Shown piece after piece: positions 25,602 through 34,483 of a stretch of DNA of 64,000 nt. Under the pieces are notes generated by a model that was given only the letters and a program-made list of their open reading frames with translations, ran no database searches and was not told the DNA's origin. Source of the DNA: Gangjinia marincola. GTDB lineage: Bacteria > Bacteroidota > Bacteroidia > Flavobacteriales > Flavobacteriaceae. The DNA is taken from assembly GCF_039523415.1 (NCBI RefSeq), contig NZ_BAAAFG010000016.1, forward strand, positions 591,717 through 655,716, given 5' to 3'. The number at the start of each line of letters is the position of its first letter. Position 1 is the stretch's first letter. Made by a program: the position numbers and the translations under genes.

Positions 25602-27023
25602 TTATTTTACGATGAGTTTTTGTGTAAAACGTTGCGTTTTGTTCTCTACCTGTAGCATATAAACACCTGTAGATAATGATATGTCCAGTTCCTTTCCTAA
25701 TAAAGTTCCTCGCCCTACCGATTTACCCGTAAGATCAGTAATCGTATAGGTTCCACCTGTCATGTCTTCACTAAAATTAAGTCTGTTATTTACAGGATTG
25801 GGATAGGTTGAAACAGTTGAAAGACTAACTTCATTGATAGACAAGTTATTTGGATCCAGCGAATAAAGTTCAATTCCGTTGCCACCCTGATCATCGGCTC
25901 TAAAATAGATCACGCCATCATAAAGTGTTAAATCATTTACATCTGTCACGCTATCATCCACTAGACTTGTAGTTGTACCATCTGTTCTCCAGATATGGCG
26001 TTCACCGTCATTTCCATCCTCTGCGGCATAGTATAAAAATCCGTCAAAAGCAGCAAAATCGGATGGATCGTGATTTTCATTGTCTCCAGAGATATCGCTA
26101 ATTTTTGACACTTCATCCAAGAAAGGATCGTACTTCCACAGTTCATCACCGGTACCATCATCTCCTTCAAAATATAGATTACCATCCCAAACAAACAAGT
26201 TATTTACTCCGTCGATATTGGCATTCGTGGCTGCTTCGACATCTGTTGTACCTGCTTCGGTGCCATCTGTTATGTATAAACCTCCTTCGGCTTCAAAATA
26301 GACTGCACCATCTAATAGCGTAAAGTTTGAAATACCAGAGTCTCCCGTGCCTATTTCAATATCTTTTACTAATGTGAATATCCCTACGGTAGGATCATAT
26401 TCATACAATTCATTTCCTACGGTTGCATCATCTTCAGAATAATTCATATACAACAACAATTTATCATTGTACGAAATAATATTACCGCCAAAAATAGTCT
26501 CTTCCCCGGCTTGATTATCTTGAGCTTCTGTCCCTGTTGTTCCGTCAAAAGCTAACAACCTATTATTATCTCCGGTTTCGTTTCTTCCGATAACATATAT
26601 CACTCCATCTAGCAGTTTAGGATTTTGTGGACCGGCAAATCCTGCGGCATACATGGGAGCAGCGGTTACATTGGTTCCGTCTGTAAAATAAAAATCCTGT
26701 CCTCCCCGATCTACATTATATGCAGTGAAGTAAAGATTTCCATTAAAATCAATAAAATTACCAGGTGTACTTGAGTCATCCCCAGGTCGTATGTCCTCAA
26801 TTAATTGAACGGTTTGCGTATCGTCATATTTATATAACTCAAAGCCTAAATCTGGCGTTCTAGCCCTAAAAAATAGTGTTCCGTTATAAACATTGAATAC
26901 TGCCGGGGAGCTATTTTCTATATCATCTGTATCATCTGCTATATTTTCAACTAATATTGATTGAGCATTACTCAAAAGTGTAGCTAAAAAAAGCACTAGA
27001 ATAGTGTAGTTTATTTTCATCAT
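25602..27023 (-). CDS. ELWxxDGT-type repeat protein with T9SS type A sorting domain
   Basis: A 473-residue secreted protein. It has a signal peptide ending near SNAQS (about residue 20). The mature region repeats a beta-propeller-like unit of about 45 residues with motifs LYITDGTEAGTTDV, GDELWKYDP and HIWRTDGTT, which resemble ELWxxDGT repeats. The last 75 residues (STYPNPVNNRLNFSE, LTGKSVGRGTLLGKELDISL, GVYMLQVENKTQRFTQKLIVK) are a type A C-terminal sorting signal for type IX secretion. PorU and PorV, needed to anchor such cargo, are encoded in this window. It lies upstream of susC on the same strand, which suggests a shared surface function. Confidence 0.85.
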   Translation of the reverse strand: MMKINYTILVLFLATLLSNAQSILVENIADDTDDIENSSPAVFNVYNGTLFFRARTPDLGFELYKYDDTQTVQLIEDIRPGDDSSTPGNFIDFNGNLYFTAYNVDRGGQDFYFTDGTNVTAAPMYAAGFAGPQNPKLLDGVIYVIGRNETGDNNRLLAFDGTTGTEAQDNQAGEETIFGGNIISYNDKLLLYMNYSEDDATVGNELYEYDPTVGIFTLVKDIEIGTGDSGISNFTLLDGAVYFEAEGGLYITDGTEAGTTDVEAATNANIDGVNNLFVWDGNLYFEGDDGTGDELWKYDPFLDEVSKISDISGDNENHDPSDFAAFDGFLYYAAEDGNDGERHIWRTDGTTTSLVDDSVTDVNDLTLYDGVIYFRADDQGGNGIELYSLDPNNLSINEVSLSTVSTYPNPVNNRLNFSEDMTGGTYTITDLTGKSVGRGTLLGKELDISLSTGVYMLQVENKTQRFTQKLIVK

Positions 27024-27042
27024 TATTTAATTTAAATTTCTA

Positions 27043-27069
27043 CAAAAATAAGCATGGAAGTGATGACAA
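27043..27069 (-). promoter_or_regulatory. Promoter TTG-N16-TATTTTTG for the T9SS-cargo gene
   Basis: On the minus strand TTG (27067-27069) and TATTTTTG (27043-27050) are separated by 16 bp, a good match to the Bacteroidota -33/-7 promoter. It lies 20 bp before the ATG and could also serve the sus genes if the hairpin at 25548-25582 is read through. Confidence 0.6.
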
Positions 27070-27087
27070 CTCTTGGTTTAACAGACT

Positions 27088-27903
27088 TTAACCCTGTGCT
27101 AACCACAAAGTAACAAACCAACATATAGGTATCCCCTCTATCCAAAAAGAAGTGATGTAACGAGAATGTTTTTCTTTAATTCTTAGCACACTTACTAATC
27201 CCATTAAACCTATCACACCAGTAATCCATACTGTCTTTAAAGAGGAGTTTCCTATAAATTCCATTACAACAAAGATAATTATCAAAAAGCTGCCTACTGC
27301 TTTTGTTTGCTTTACACCAATCAAGAGAGGAATAGATCCCAACACCGATCTGTCTTCATGCATATCTCTAATTTCAAAAGGTAATGTGATTGCAAATACG
27401 TATAAAAACCGTTGACTGGCTTCCAACCAAACGCGTTCAGAAAGCGGGAAGTTAGCGTTTATTATTGGTAGAATTACCGTGACCACAGTCCAAACCAATG
27501 CAACTACAATAACTTTTATCCCTGTGAATGTCCTTAAGCTTTTCTTTTGCCTGGGTAACGGTAATGTATAGGCGATTAAAACCCCGCATAAGACCGCCAT
27601 AAAAATTTGTGTTTTGGACCCTAAATAAATTCCAAAAAGCATAGCTCCAACAAAAGAAAATAAGCTCACCAAAAAAAATGTATCCTTAAACAATTTATGA
27701 GGATAAATTGCCTTTTTCCATCTGCTCCAATATTTCACAAAATTGTACCCTAAGATTGTAGCGAAAAAAACAAAAAAATAATATGCATCTGCTACAACAA
27801 AACGCAAAGAGAAATGCGAAACTGCAATCAGAGACACCACAGCTAACGCCACGTGAATACTGCCATCTACATAAATATTAAACACTTTTTTTAAGCTCCT
27901 CAC
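27088..27903 (-). CDS. UbiA-like polytopic membrane protein
   Basis: A 271-residue protein with about eight hydrophobic helices. The segment FEIRDMHEDRSVLGSIPLLIGVKQT matches the second Asp-rich motif region of UbiA-type prenyltransferases. The first Asp-rich motif (NDxxD) is replaced by a GYNFVKYW segment, as in a UbiA-related group common in Flavobacteriia, so enzyme activity is uncertain. The start is GTG at 27901-27903. A TATTTTTG box ends only 5 nt upstream of it, which would give a leaderless or nearly leaderless message. It is divergent from gcvP. Confidence 0.7.
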   Translation of the reverse strand: MRSLKKVFNIYVDGSIHVALAVVSLIAVSHFSLRFVVADAYYFFVFFATILGYNFVKYWSRWKKAIYPHKLFKDTFFLVSLFSFVGAMLFGIYLGSKTQIFMAVLCGVLIAYTLPLPRQKKSLRTFTGIKVIVVALVWTVVTVILPIINANFPLSERVWLEASQRFLYVFAITLPFEIRDMHEDRSVLGSIPLLIGVKQTKAVGSFLIIIFVVMEFIGNSSLKTVWITGVIGLMGLVSVLRIKEKHSRYITSFWIEGIPICWFVTLWLAQG

Positions 27904-27980
27904 CTAACAAAAATAGACTATTGGGGATAATTCTTAACAACAGTTGAAAAATTACAATAGTGCCTTAACCAATTTTATGA

Positions 27981-28008
27981 TTTGTTAGGTGTAAAAGCTG
28001 TATTTTTG
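27981..28008 (+). promoter_or_regulatory. Promoter TTTG-N16-TATTTTTG for gcvP
   Basis: TTTG at 27981-27984, a 16-bp spacer and TATTTTTG at 28001-28008 form an excellent Bacteroidota promoter 19 bp before the gcvP ATG. The predicted leader is only about 10-15 nt, too short for a glycine riboswitch. Confidence 0.7.
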
Positions 28009-28027
28009 CACTTTATTTATTGATGTG

Positions 28028-30880
28028 ATGATGAATACAAATAGCTTTGCGTTACGCCACATAGGTCCTAGACCTCAAGATGTTTTTTCTATGCTTGAAA
28101 CAGTTGGTGTTGATTCCATGGAACAGTTAATGTTTGAAACCATTCCGGATGGGATTCGATTAAAAAAAGAATTGGATTTACCCACTCCGCTCAGCGAGTA
28201 TGAATTTTCTAATCACATCAATCAACTTGCTGCTAAAAACCGTCTATTTAAGACTTACATTGGATTGGGCTATCATGAATCTATCACCCCCGCGGTTATA
28301 AAACGTAATATTTTAGAAAATCCGGGATGGTATACTGCTTATACGCCGTATCAAGCTGAAATCGCTCAAGGACGTTTAGAAGCCTTGCTTAACTATCAAA
28401 CCATGATCACCGAACTTACCGGCATGGAGTTAGCAAATGCATCTTTATTAGACGAATCAACTGCAGCAGCAGAAGCAATGTCATTATTAGTTGGAGTTCG
28501 AGATAGGGAGCAAAAAAAGAACAACGTGCTCAAGTTTTTTGTCTCTGAAGAAGTTCTGCCACAGACCATCGATTTACTTAAAACAAGAGCGATTCCACTG
28601 GACATCGAACTGGTCATTGGTGATCACGAAAATTTTGAACCTACCCAAGAATATTTTGGTGCGCTATTACAGTATCCCGGTAAATCTGGTAAGGTATATG
28701 ACTATGCACATTTTGTAAAACAATCAAAAGAGAAGGGAATCAAGATTGCCGTTGCTGCAGACATTCTTAGCTTGGTTATGCTTACTCCCCCCGGTGATCT
28801 AGGCGTTGATGTTGTTGTAGGTACTACTCAGCGATTTGGTATTCCTATGGGTTATGGTGGTCCTCACGCTGCTTATTTTGCTACCTTAGAAGCATATAAA
28901 CGAAATATACCCGGTAGAATTATTGGAGTCACTCGTGATATGGATAACAACCGTGCGCTTCGCATGGCGTTACAAACTCGCGAACAACATATTAAACGCG
29001 ATAAAGCCACTTCAAACATTTGTACTGCACAGGTGCTACTTGCAGTAATGGCAGGTATGTACGCAGTATATCATGGCCCAAACGGACTAAAATATATTGC
29101 ACATCAAGTGCATCAAAAGACAGCGACGCTGGTTGACGCATTAGAAAATTTAGGAATTTATCAGGCTAACGAAACATATTTTGATACGATCCAGTTAAAA
29201 GTAGATGCTGAAAAGATTAAAGCAATTGCAGAACGCCATGAGCTTAATTTTTATTACGCTGATGCGGAAACAGTTGCGATCTCTATAAACGAAACTACAT
29301 CTTTAAGTGATTTATCTGCAATCGTAGCTGTATTTGCAGAATATGCCGACAAGAAAGCCGAAGAAATTACTGAAATAGGAGAATATAGCATTCTGCCCGA
29401 AGCTTTAAAACGTACAGATGATATCCTGACCGAAAAAGTATTTAACACTTATCATTCTGAAACCGATTTGATGCGTTACATTAAATCCTTAGAGCGCAAA
29501 GATCTCGCACTTAATCACTCTATGATTGCGTTGGGATCTTGTACTATGAAGCTTAATGCAGCTGCAGAAATGCTTCCACTTAGTGATTATCGTTGGGGTA
29601 ATATGCATCCGTTTGTACCGGTAGAACAAGCAGAAGGATATCAACTTATGCTTAAGGATTTAGAGAACTACCTTACAGAAATCACCGGTTTTGCCGGCAC
29701 ATCGCTTCAACCTAACTCCGGTGCACAAGGTGAATTTGCCGGGCTTATGACCATTAGAGCCTATCATCAATCCAGAGGAGATGACCACCGTAATATTTGT
29801 TTAATTCCCTCATCGGCACACGGTACCAATCCGGCGAGTGCGGTAATGGCGGGAATGAAAGTAGTGGTTACTAAAGCATCTGCAGATGGAAATATTGATG
29901 TAGATGACTTACGAGAAAAAGCCCTTGCGCATAAAGATAATCTGGCCGCGCTAATGGTGACGTATCCTTCTACACACGGGGTGTTTGAGTCTGCAATTCA
30001 AGAAATCACCCAGTTAATCCATGATAATGGTGGTCAAGTGTATATGGATGGTGCCAACATGAATGCACAGGTTGGATTAACCAATCCCGGAGCGATTGGA
30101 GCTGACGTATGTCACTTAAATCTACATAAAACATTTGCGATCCCACATGGAGGTGGAGGTCCAGGCGTAGGACCTATTTGTGTAGCAGAACAATTAGTTC
30201 CGTTTTTGCCAACTAATCCCTTAATTCCTACAGGCGGTGAACAAGCTATCACGCCTATTTCCGCGGCACCTTGGGGATCAGCTTTGGCTTGCTTGATCTC
30301 CTATGGCTACATTAAAATGCTAGGGACTGACGGACTTAGAAAATCGACGGAATATGCTATCCTAAATGCAAACTATATTAAAGAGCGTCTTAATGGACAT
30401 TTTGATGTCTTATACGCTGGTGAACGTGGTAGAGCAGCTCATGAAATGATTATAGACTGCAGACCATTTAAGGAACATGGGATTGAGGTTACTGACATTG
30501 CCAAGCGTTTAATGGATTATGGATTTCACGCCCCAACGGTTTCGTTTCCAGTGGCGGGAACCATGATGATTGAACCTACAGAAAGTGAAAGCAAAGAAGA
30601 GTTAGATCGTTTTTGTGATGCGTTTATCGCTATTCGAAAAGAGATTAATGAGGTGTCTAAAGATGACCTAAGTAATCCACTAAAAAATGCACCGCATACG
30701 CTAGCAATGATTACCGCAGATGAGTGGGATCTACCTTACTCAAGATCAAAGGCAGCATTTCCGTTAGACTATCTGCATACAAATAAATTCTGGCCCTCAG
30801 TTCGTCGCGTTGATGATGCCTATGGAGACCGAAATTTGATCTGTACCTGTGCTCCTATTGAAGAATATATGGAAGCCTAA
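28028..30880 (+). CDS. gcvP: Glycine dehydrogenase (decarboxylating), P protein
   Basis: A 950-residue single-chain P protein of the glycine cleavage system. It decarboxylates glycine with pyridoxal phosphate and passes the aminomethyl group to the lipoylated H protein. The N-terminal half (FALRHIGPR, TPYQAEIAQGRLEALLNYQTM) corresponds to GcvPA and the C-terminal half to GcvPB. The PLP lysine is Lys701 in HLNLHKTFAIPHGGGGPG. GTG at 28025 and ATG at 28031 are alternative starts. A terminator follows. The H and T proteins are not in this window. Confidence 0.97.
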   Translation: MMNTNSFALRHIGPRPQDVFSMLETVGVDSMEQLMFETIPDGIRLKKELDLPTPLSEYEFSNHINQLAAKNRLFKTYIGLGYHESITPAVIKRNILENPGWYTAYTPYQAEIAQGRLEALLNYQTMITELTGMELANASLLDESTAAAEAMSLLVGVRDREQKKNNVLKFFVSEEVLPQTIDLLKTRAIPLDIELVIGDHENFEPTQEYFGALLQYPGKSGKVYDYAHFVKQSKEKGIKIAVAADILSLVMLTPPGDLGVDVVVGTTQRFGIPMGYGGPHAAYFATLEAYKRNIPGRIIGVTRDMDNNRALRMALQTREQHIKRDKATSNICTAQVLLAVMAGMYAVYHGPNGLKYIAHQVHQKTATLVDALENLGIYQANETYFDTIQLKVDAEKIKAIAERHELNFYYADAETVAISINETTSLSDLSAIVAVFAEYADKKAEEITEIGEYSILPEALKRTDDILTEKVFNTYHSETDLMRYIKSLERKDLALNHSMIALGSCTMKLNAAAEMLPLSDYRWGNMHPFVPVEQAEGYQLMLKDLENYLTEITGFAGTSLQPNSGAQGEFAGLMTIRAYHQSRGDDHRNICLIPSSAHGTNPASAVMAGMKVVVTKASADGNIDVDDLREKALAHKDNLAALMVTYPSTHGVFESAIQEITQLIHDNGGQVYMDGANMNAQVGLTNPGAIGADVCHLNLHKTFAIPHGGGGPGVGPICVAEQLVPFLPTNPLIPTGGEQAITPISAAPWGSALACLISYGYIKMLGTDGLRKSTEYAILNANYIKERLNGHFDVLYAGERGRAAHEMIIDCRPFKEHGIEVTDIAKRLMDYGFHAPTVSFPVAGTMMIEPTESESKEELDRFCDAFIAIRKEINEVSKDDLSNPLKNAPHTLAMITADEWDLPYSRSKAAFPLDYLHTNKFWPSVRRVDDAYGDRNLICTCAPIEEYMEA

Positions 30881-30902
30881 ACGGTGATCTGATTATAAAT
30901 AT

Positions 30903-30937
30903 AAAGCTGAAGATCAAATTCATTCTTCAGCTTTTTT
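30903..30937 (+). terminator. Intrinsic terminator after gcvP
   Basis: AAAGCTGAAG (30903-30912) pairs with CTTCAGCTTT (30925-30934), a 10-bp stem with a 12-nt loop, and is followed by more T residues. Confidence 0.8.
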
Positions 30938-31029
30938 CTTCTGTTGTGTTTTCTGCCTAATTTAAGTTAACGATTTCGTAACATTAAGAAGTAAAAAGTA
31001 TCAAATCCTTAAAAATTTTCCAGCTAAGG

Positions 31030-31039
31030 TATATTTACG
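31030..31039 (+). promoter_or_regulatory. Putative -7 element TATATTTACG upstream of the FabH-like gene
   Basis: The same ten bases (TATATTTACG) recur at 32158-32167 before the methyltransferase gene. The box resembles TAnnTTTG with A in place of the final G. I see no TTG at -33. Confidence 0.35.
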
Positions 31040-31085
31040 TCTGTAATTCAAGGGGATATAATTAATTTAGCCAAAAAAAAGGAAT

Positions 31086-32141
31086 ATGGGAGTGAAGATT
31101 ACCGGTGTTGGAAGTTACATTCCGCAGCACGTTGAGAAAAATGAGTCCTTTATGGAAAACACTTTTCTCAATACGGATGGCTCAAAAATTAATTATTCGA
31201 CTGATGTTATTATCGATAAATTCAAAGCCATAACAGGTATTGCCGAAAGACGTTACGCAAAAACTCATCAAACTGCTTCGGATTTAGGTTTCCTTGCTGC
31301 CGAGAAAGCCATCGAAGATGCCGGCATTGATCCCGAAACCTTAGACTATATTATTGTTGCTCATAACTTTGGAGACGTACGCAGCGATTCTGTTCAAAGC
31401 GATATCCTTCCCAGTTTAGCATCACGCATTAAGCACAGCCTTGGGATTAAAAATCCAAGTTGTGTAGGCTACGACATTTTATTTGGCTGCCCAGGTTGGG
31501 TAGAAGGTGTAATACAGGCTAACGCCTATATTAAAAGTGGAATTGCAAAGCGTTGCTTGGTTATTGGTGCTGAAACGCTCTCACGCGTTGTAGATAAATA
31601 CGACAGAGACTCTATGATTTACAGCGATGGTGCGGGTGCTACTATTATCGAAGGAACAGCTGAAGAAGGAGGCATTCTCACCCATAAAACTGCCACGTTT
31701 GCAGCAGATGAAGCGTACTATTTATTTTCAGGAAAAAGCTATGCAGAGCCAGAAAATGATACGCGTTATATCAAAATGCACGGGCGGAAGATTTACAACT
31801 TTGCACTAACAAATGTGCCTCTCGCCATGAAGGAGTGTGTGGATGAAAGTGGAGTAAGCATTGACCGTATTAAAAAGATTTTTATTCATCAGGCAAATGA
31901 AAAAATGGATGAAGCTATTGTAGCGCGCTTTTATAAGCTATACGATAAGCCCATGCCAGATCATATTATGCCCATGTCCATCTCTAAACTCGGCAATAGC
32001 AGTGTAGCAACTATACCTACCCTGTATGATCTTTATTTGCAGGGAGAAATTCAACAAGATAACCTCAACCCGGGAGATGTTATTATATTTGCAAGTGTTG
32101 GCGCTGGTATGAATATCAACGCCATGGTGTATAAATATTAA
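31086..32141 (+). CDS. 3-oxoacyl-ACP synthase III (FabH-like) family protein
   Basis: A 351-residue thiolase-fold condensing enzyme. The full KAS III triad is present: Cys135 in FGCPGWVEG, His268 in FIHQANEKMD and Asn304 in KLGNSSVAT. It should condense an acyl-CoA or acyl-ACP starter with malonyl-ACP. It is about 30 residues longer than typical FabH, and there are no other fatty acid synthesis genes nearby, so it may be a specialised paralog rather than the housekeeping FabH. Genes for a small methyltransferase and a GT2 glycosyltransferase follow, hinting at a modified lipid or glycolipid product (inference). Confidence 0.9.
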   Translation: MGVKITGVGSYIPQHVEKNESFMENTFLNTDGSKINYSTDVIIDKFKAITGIAERRYAKTHQTASDLGFLAAEKAIEDAGIDPETLDYIIVAHNFGDVRSDSVQSDILPSLASRIKHSLGIKNPSCVGYDILFGCPGWVEGVIQANAYIKSGIAKRCLVIGAETLSRVVDKYDRDSMIYSDGAGATIIEGTAEEGGILTHKTATFAADEAYYLFSGKSYAEPENDTRYIKMHGRKIYNFALTNVPLAMKECVDESGVSIDRIKKIFIHQANEKMDEAIVARFYKLYDKPMPDHIMPMSISKLGNSSVATIPTLYDLYLQGEIQQDNLNPGDVIIFASVGAGMNINAMVYKY

Positions 32142-32157
32142 TCCCACTGGCGTAAGT

Positions 32158-32167
32158 TATATTTACG
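32158..32167 (+). promoter_or_regulatory. Putative -7 element TATATTTACG upstream of the methyltransferase gene
   Basis: An identical copy of the ten-base box found before the FabH-like gene, here 43 bp upstream of the methyltransferase ATG. The repetition suggests shared control of the two genes. Confidence 0.35.
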
Positions 32168-32209
32168 TTATAATGCATCGCATTGCTGTAGCACTGTGGT
32201 AAAACGCTT

Positions 32210-32737
32210 ATGTACGAAGGATCTTATCCCTCAAAACGCTTTAAAGAAACACTTGATTTCCTTACGGAAATACTTCAGCCACCGGCAAAAATCTTGGATC
32301 TTGGAGTTTCTAACCCCTTTAGTGACATCATGCAAAAGCAGGGGTATACTGTTACCAATACTACGGGAGAAGACTTAGATGAGTCACGAGAAGCATTAAC
32401 TCAGTCTGGCTACGATGCAGTAACTGCTTTTGAAATATTTGAACATATACTGAATCCGTATGAGGTTTTAAAAAGCATCAAAGCAGATAAACTTTTTATT
32501 AGTGTGCCGCTTAGACTTTGGTTTTCAGCTGCATATCAAAGTAAAACAGATCCATGGGATCGACACTATCACGAATTTGAAGACTGGCAATTAGATTGGA
32601 TTTTGGAAAAAACAGGATGGAACATCAAAAAGCGAATTAAATTTACTCATCCTGTCAAAAAATTTGGAGTAAGACCTCTACTACGTTTAGTTACGCCTAG
32701 GTATTATTTGATCTATGCAGAACGAAACGCATCATGA
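32210..32737 (+). CDS. Small SAM-dependent methyltransferase-like protein
   Basis: A 175-residue protein with a class I methyltransferase pattern: ILDLGVSNPFSD as motif I near 32-43, a weak acidic motif II (TTGEDLDES), AVTAFEIFEHILNPYEVLKSI as motif IV and KLFISVPLR after it. The C-terminal HYHEFEDWQLDWILEKTGW is frequent in bacterial methyltransferases. The SAM-binding glycine motif is shortened (DLGVSNP), so activity should be regarded as likely but unproven. Its stop overlaps the GT2 start by 4 bp (ATGA), showing translational coupling. Confidence 0.78.
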   Translation: MYEGSYPSKRFKETLDFLTEILQPPAKILDLGVSNPFSDIMQKQGYTVTNTTGEDLDESREALTQSGYDAVTAFEIFEHILNPYEVLKSIKADKLFISVPLRLWFSAAYQSKTDPWDRHYHEFEDWQLDWILEKTGWNIKKRIKFTHPVKKFGVRPLLRLVTPRYYLIYAERNAS

Positions 32738-33582
32738 ACATCTGCATTGTTATATCCGCACACAACGAAGAAGAGTTTCTAGCACAAACACTAGATTCTA
32801 TTCTCGCACAAACGCTTCAGCCGGTGCAACTAATTGTGGTAGATGATAATTCTAGTGATCAAACGTTTAATATCGCTTCAGATTATGCAAAGCAACATAA
32901 ATTTCTTTCAGTCGTAAAAAATAGCTCTAGCGATGAACATCTTCCGGGGAGTAAGGTGATCAATGCGTTTAATGAGGGGTTAAAACATGCCTCACAAGCG
33001 TATGACGTGATCTGTAAATTTGATGCAGATTTAATTTTTCCGAAGGAATATCTTGAACAAATCGTCAACATTTATGCTAACGATCCTCGTGTGGGTATGG
33101 CTGCAGGACTTTGTACTGTTTTTAATGGAAGCAAATGGATTACTGAAGGCGCCACAAATAAAGATCACATTAGAGGGGCGCTAAAATCCTATCGCAAAGC
33201 CTGTTTTGAAGAAGTCGGCGGACTTGATGAAGCGATGGGATGGGATACGGCAGACGAATTAAAAGCACGGTTTTTTGGTTGGAAAGTAACAGTGACAGAG
33301 CAGCTGCTCGTAAGACACCTTAGACCCACTGGTCATAACTATTCAAATGCCCAAGCTCTTAAGCAAGGTGAAGCCTTATATAAATTAAGGTATTCGTTCG
33401 CTCTGGCTATGATTACGGCCTTAAAAATGGCATGGAATAAAAATAGTATTGGCTATTTTTCAAACTACCTAAAAGGATTCAAACGAGCAAAAACAATGGA
33501 TAGTAAACCAATTGTTTCTAAAGAGCAAGGAGCATTTATTAGAGCATATCGATGGAGAAATCTCCTTAAGAAATTAGGTTAA
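32734..33582 (+). CDS. Family 2 glycosyltransferase
   Basis: A 282-residue GT-A enzyme. The N-terminus VISAHNEEEFLAQTLDSILAQTL and the strand VVDDNSSD form the nucleotide-sugar site; CKFDADLIFP holds the DxD-type metal motif near 93-97; and WDTADELKARFFGW holds the acceptor/catalytic ED-like region. There is no clear membrane segment. It is coupled to the upstream methyltransferase by a 4-bp overlap, and converges on the PAP2 gene with a 4-bp overlap at its end. Donor and acceptor are unknown. Confidence 0.9.
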   Translation: MNICIVISAHNEEEFLAQTLDSILAQTLQPVQLIVVDDNSSDQTFNIASDYAKQHKFLSVVKNSSSDEHLPGSKVINAFNEGLKHASQAYDVICKFDADLIFPKEYLEQIVNIYANDPRVGMAAGLCTVFNGSKWITEGATNKDHIRGALKSYRKACFEEVGGLDEAMGWDTADELKARFFGWKVTVTEQLLVRHLRPTGHNYSNAQALKQGEALYKLRYSFALAMITALKMAWNKNSIGYFSNYLKGFKRAKTMDSKPIVSKEQGAFIRAYRWRNLLKKLG

Positions 33583-34418
33583 AACGTACCAATAACACCT
33601 ACTTGACCGGCACCGGCCGTAAAACGCCAACTTATTTTGTTTAAATTATGGTCTTGCGCATAACGCTGAGACTTTTTCAAATAATTATCAGCACTATCCA
33701 CGGTGAAAATACTAATTGCTATCCCCAGGAATACGTCTGAAGCCCAATGCTGATTAGCCCACATTCTGGAAATAGGTGTAATGGATCCCAGAGCCAATAA
33801 CCCTGCTTTTATCCATTTACTTTCAAACTGTTTAGACAGTGCATACATGGTTGTAAACGCAAGTATAGCGTGTCCAGATGGAAACGAATGGTATTCTGCT
33901 GAATTATCAAAAGGCCTCCAATCTGTTTTAGCACCAGCTGCAGGTCTCGCCCTGCCAGCTACAGTTTTTGTCAACGTTTGCAATAGTCCCCCAGTGGTAT
34001 TTGCAGTAATTAGGAGCACCCCCGTTCTTCTTATTTTTTCGCTCTTAGCTAGCAGACCTATGGTGTAAATTCCCGTGGTCATTCCATAGTTAAATAGCGG
34101 TTTACCAAATCTAAAGCCCACATCTTTGACCAACTGAGGTATATCTTCATTTTGCTTATTAAATGCTTCATTCAATGGATCATCAAACGCAAAAACAAAA
34201 GCCGCTCCTAAGGCAACTTGAGATAAGGTTACAAAATCATCGTGTTGCCAATGAAAAGGTCTAGAGTACGTGTGGGTTATCCCATTAAAGATAGAAACCC
34301 CATCATACTTTATGGTTTCAAACGTTGTAAGAGTATCTGATTTATTTTGACCGTAAATCGTGTTGAGTAAAAACGTACTGAAGAAAAAAGTTAAGGTTAA
34401 AATGTGCTGTTTATTCAT
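33579..34418 (-). CDS. PAP2-superfamily phosphatase
   Basis: A 279-residue membrane or exported phosphatase. After a signal-like N-terminus (to about residue 23) come the three PAP2 motifs: the KTVAGRARP segment near 153 (K-x6-RP form), FPSGHAIL near 174 and SRMWANQHWASDVFLG near 217 with the catalytic histidine. Likely substrates are lipid phosphates such as undecaprenyl pyrophosphate or phosphatidic acid, but the sequence does not decide. It converges on the GT2 gene. Confidence 0.88.
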   Translation of the reverse strand: MNKQHILTLTFFFSTFLLNTIYGQNKSDTLTTFETIKYDGVSIFNGITHTYSRPFHWQHDDFVTLSQVALGAAFVFAFDDPLNEAFNKQNEDIPQLVKDVGFRFGKPLFNYGMTTGIYTIGLLAKSEKIRRTGVLLITANTTGGLLQTLTKTVAGRARPAAGAKTDWRPFDNSAEYHSFPSGHAILAFTTMYALSKQFESKWIKAGLLALGSITPISRMWANQHWASDVFLGIAISIFTVDSADNYLKKSQRYAQDHNLNKISWRFTAGAGQVGVIGTF

Positions 34419-34483
34419 TTGGGGCTATTCACTATTTGACGCAAAAATAAACCAAGAGGAATTTTCATTATCTTAATAATAAT

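Noticed and set aside
27903..28028. Glycine riboswitch upstream of gcvP
   Set aside because: The promoter leaves a leader of only about 10-15 nt, and no tandem glycine-aptamer pattern is seen.
32196..32378. 60-residue plus-strand frame at the start of the methyltransferase gene
   Set aside because: It overlaps the methyltransferase gene in another frame and lacks any motif.
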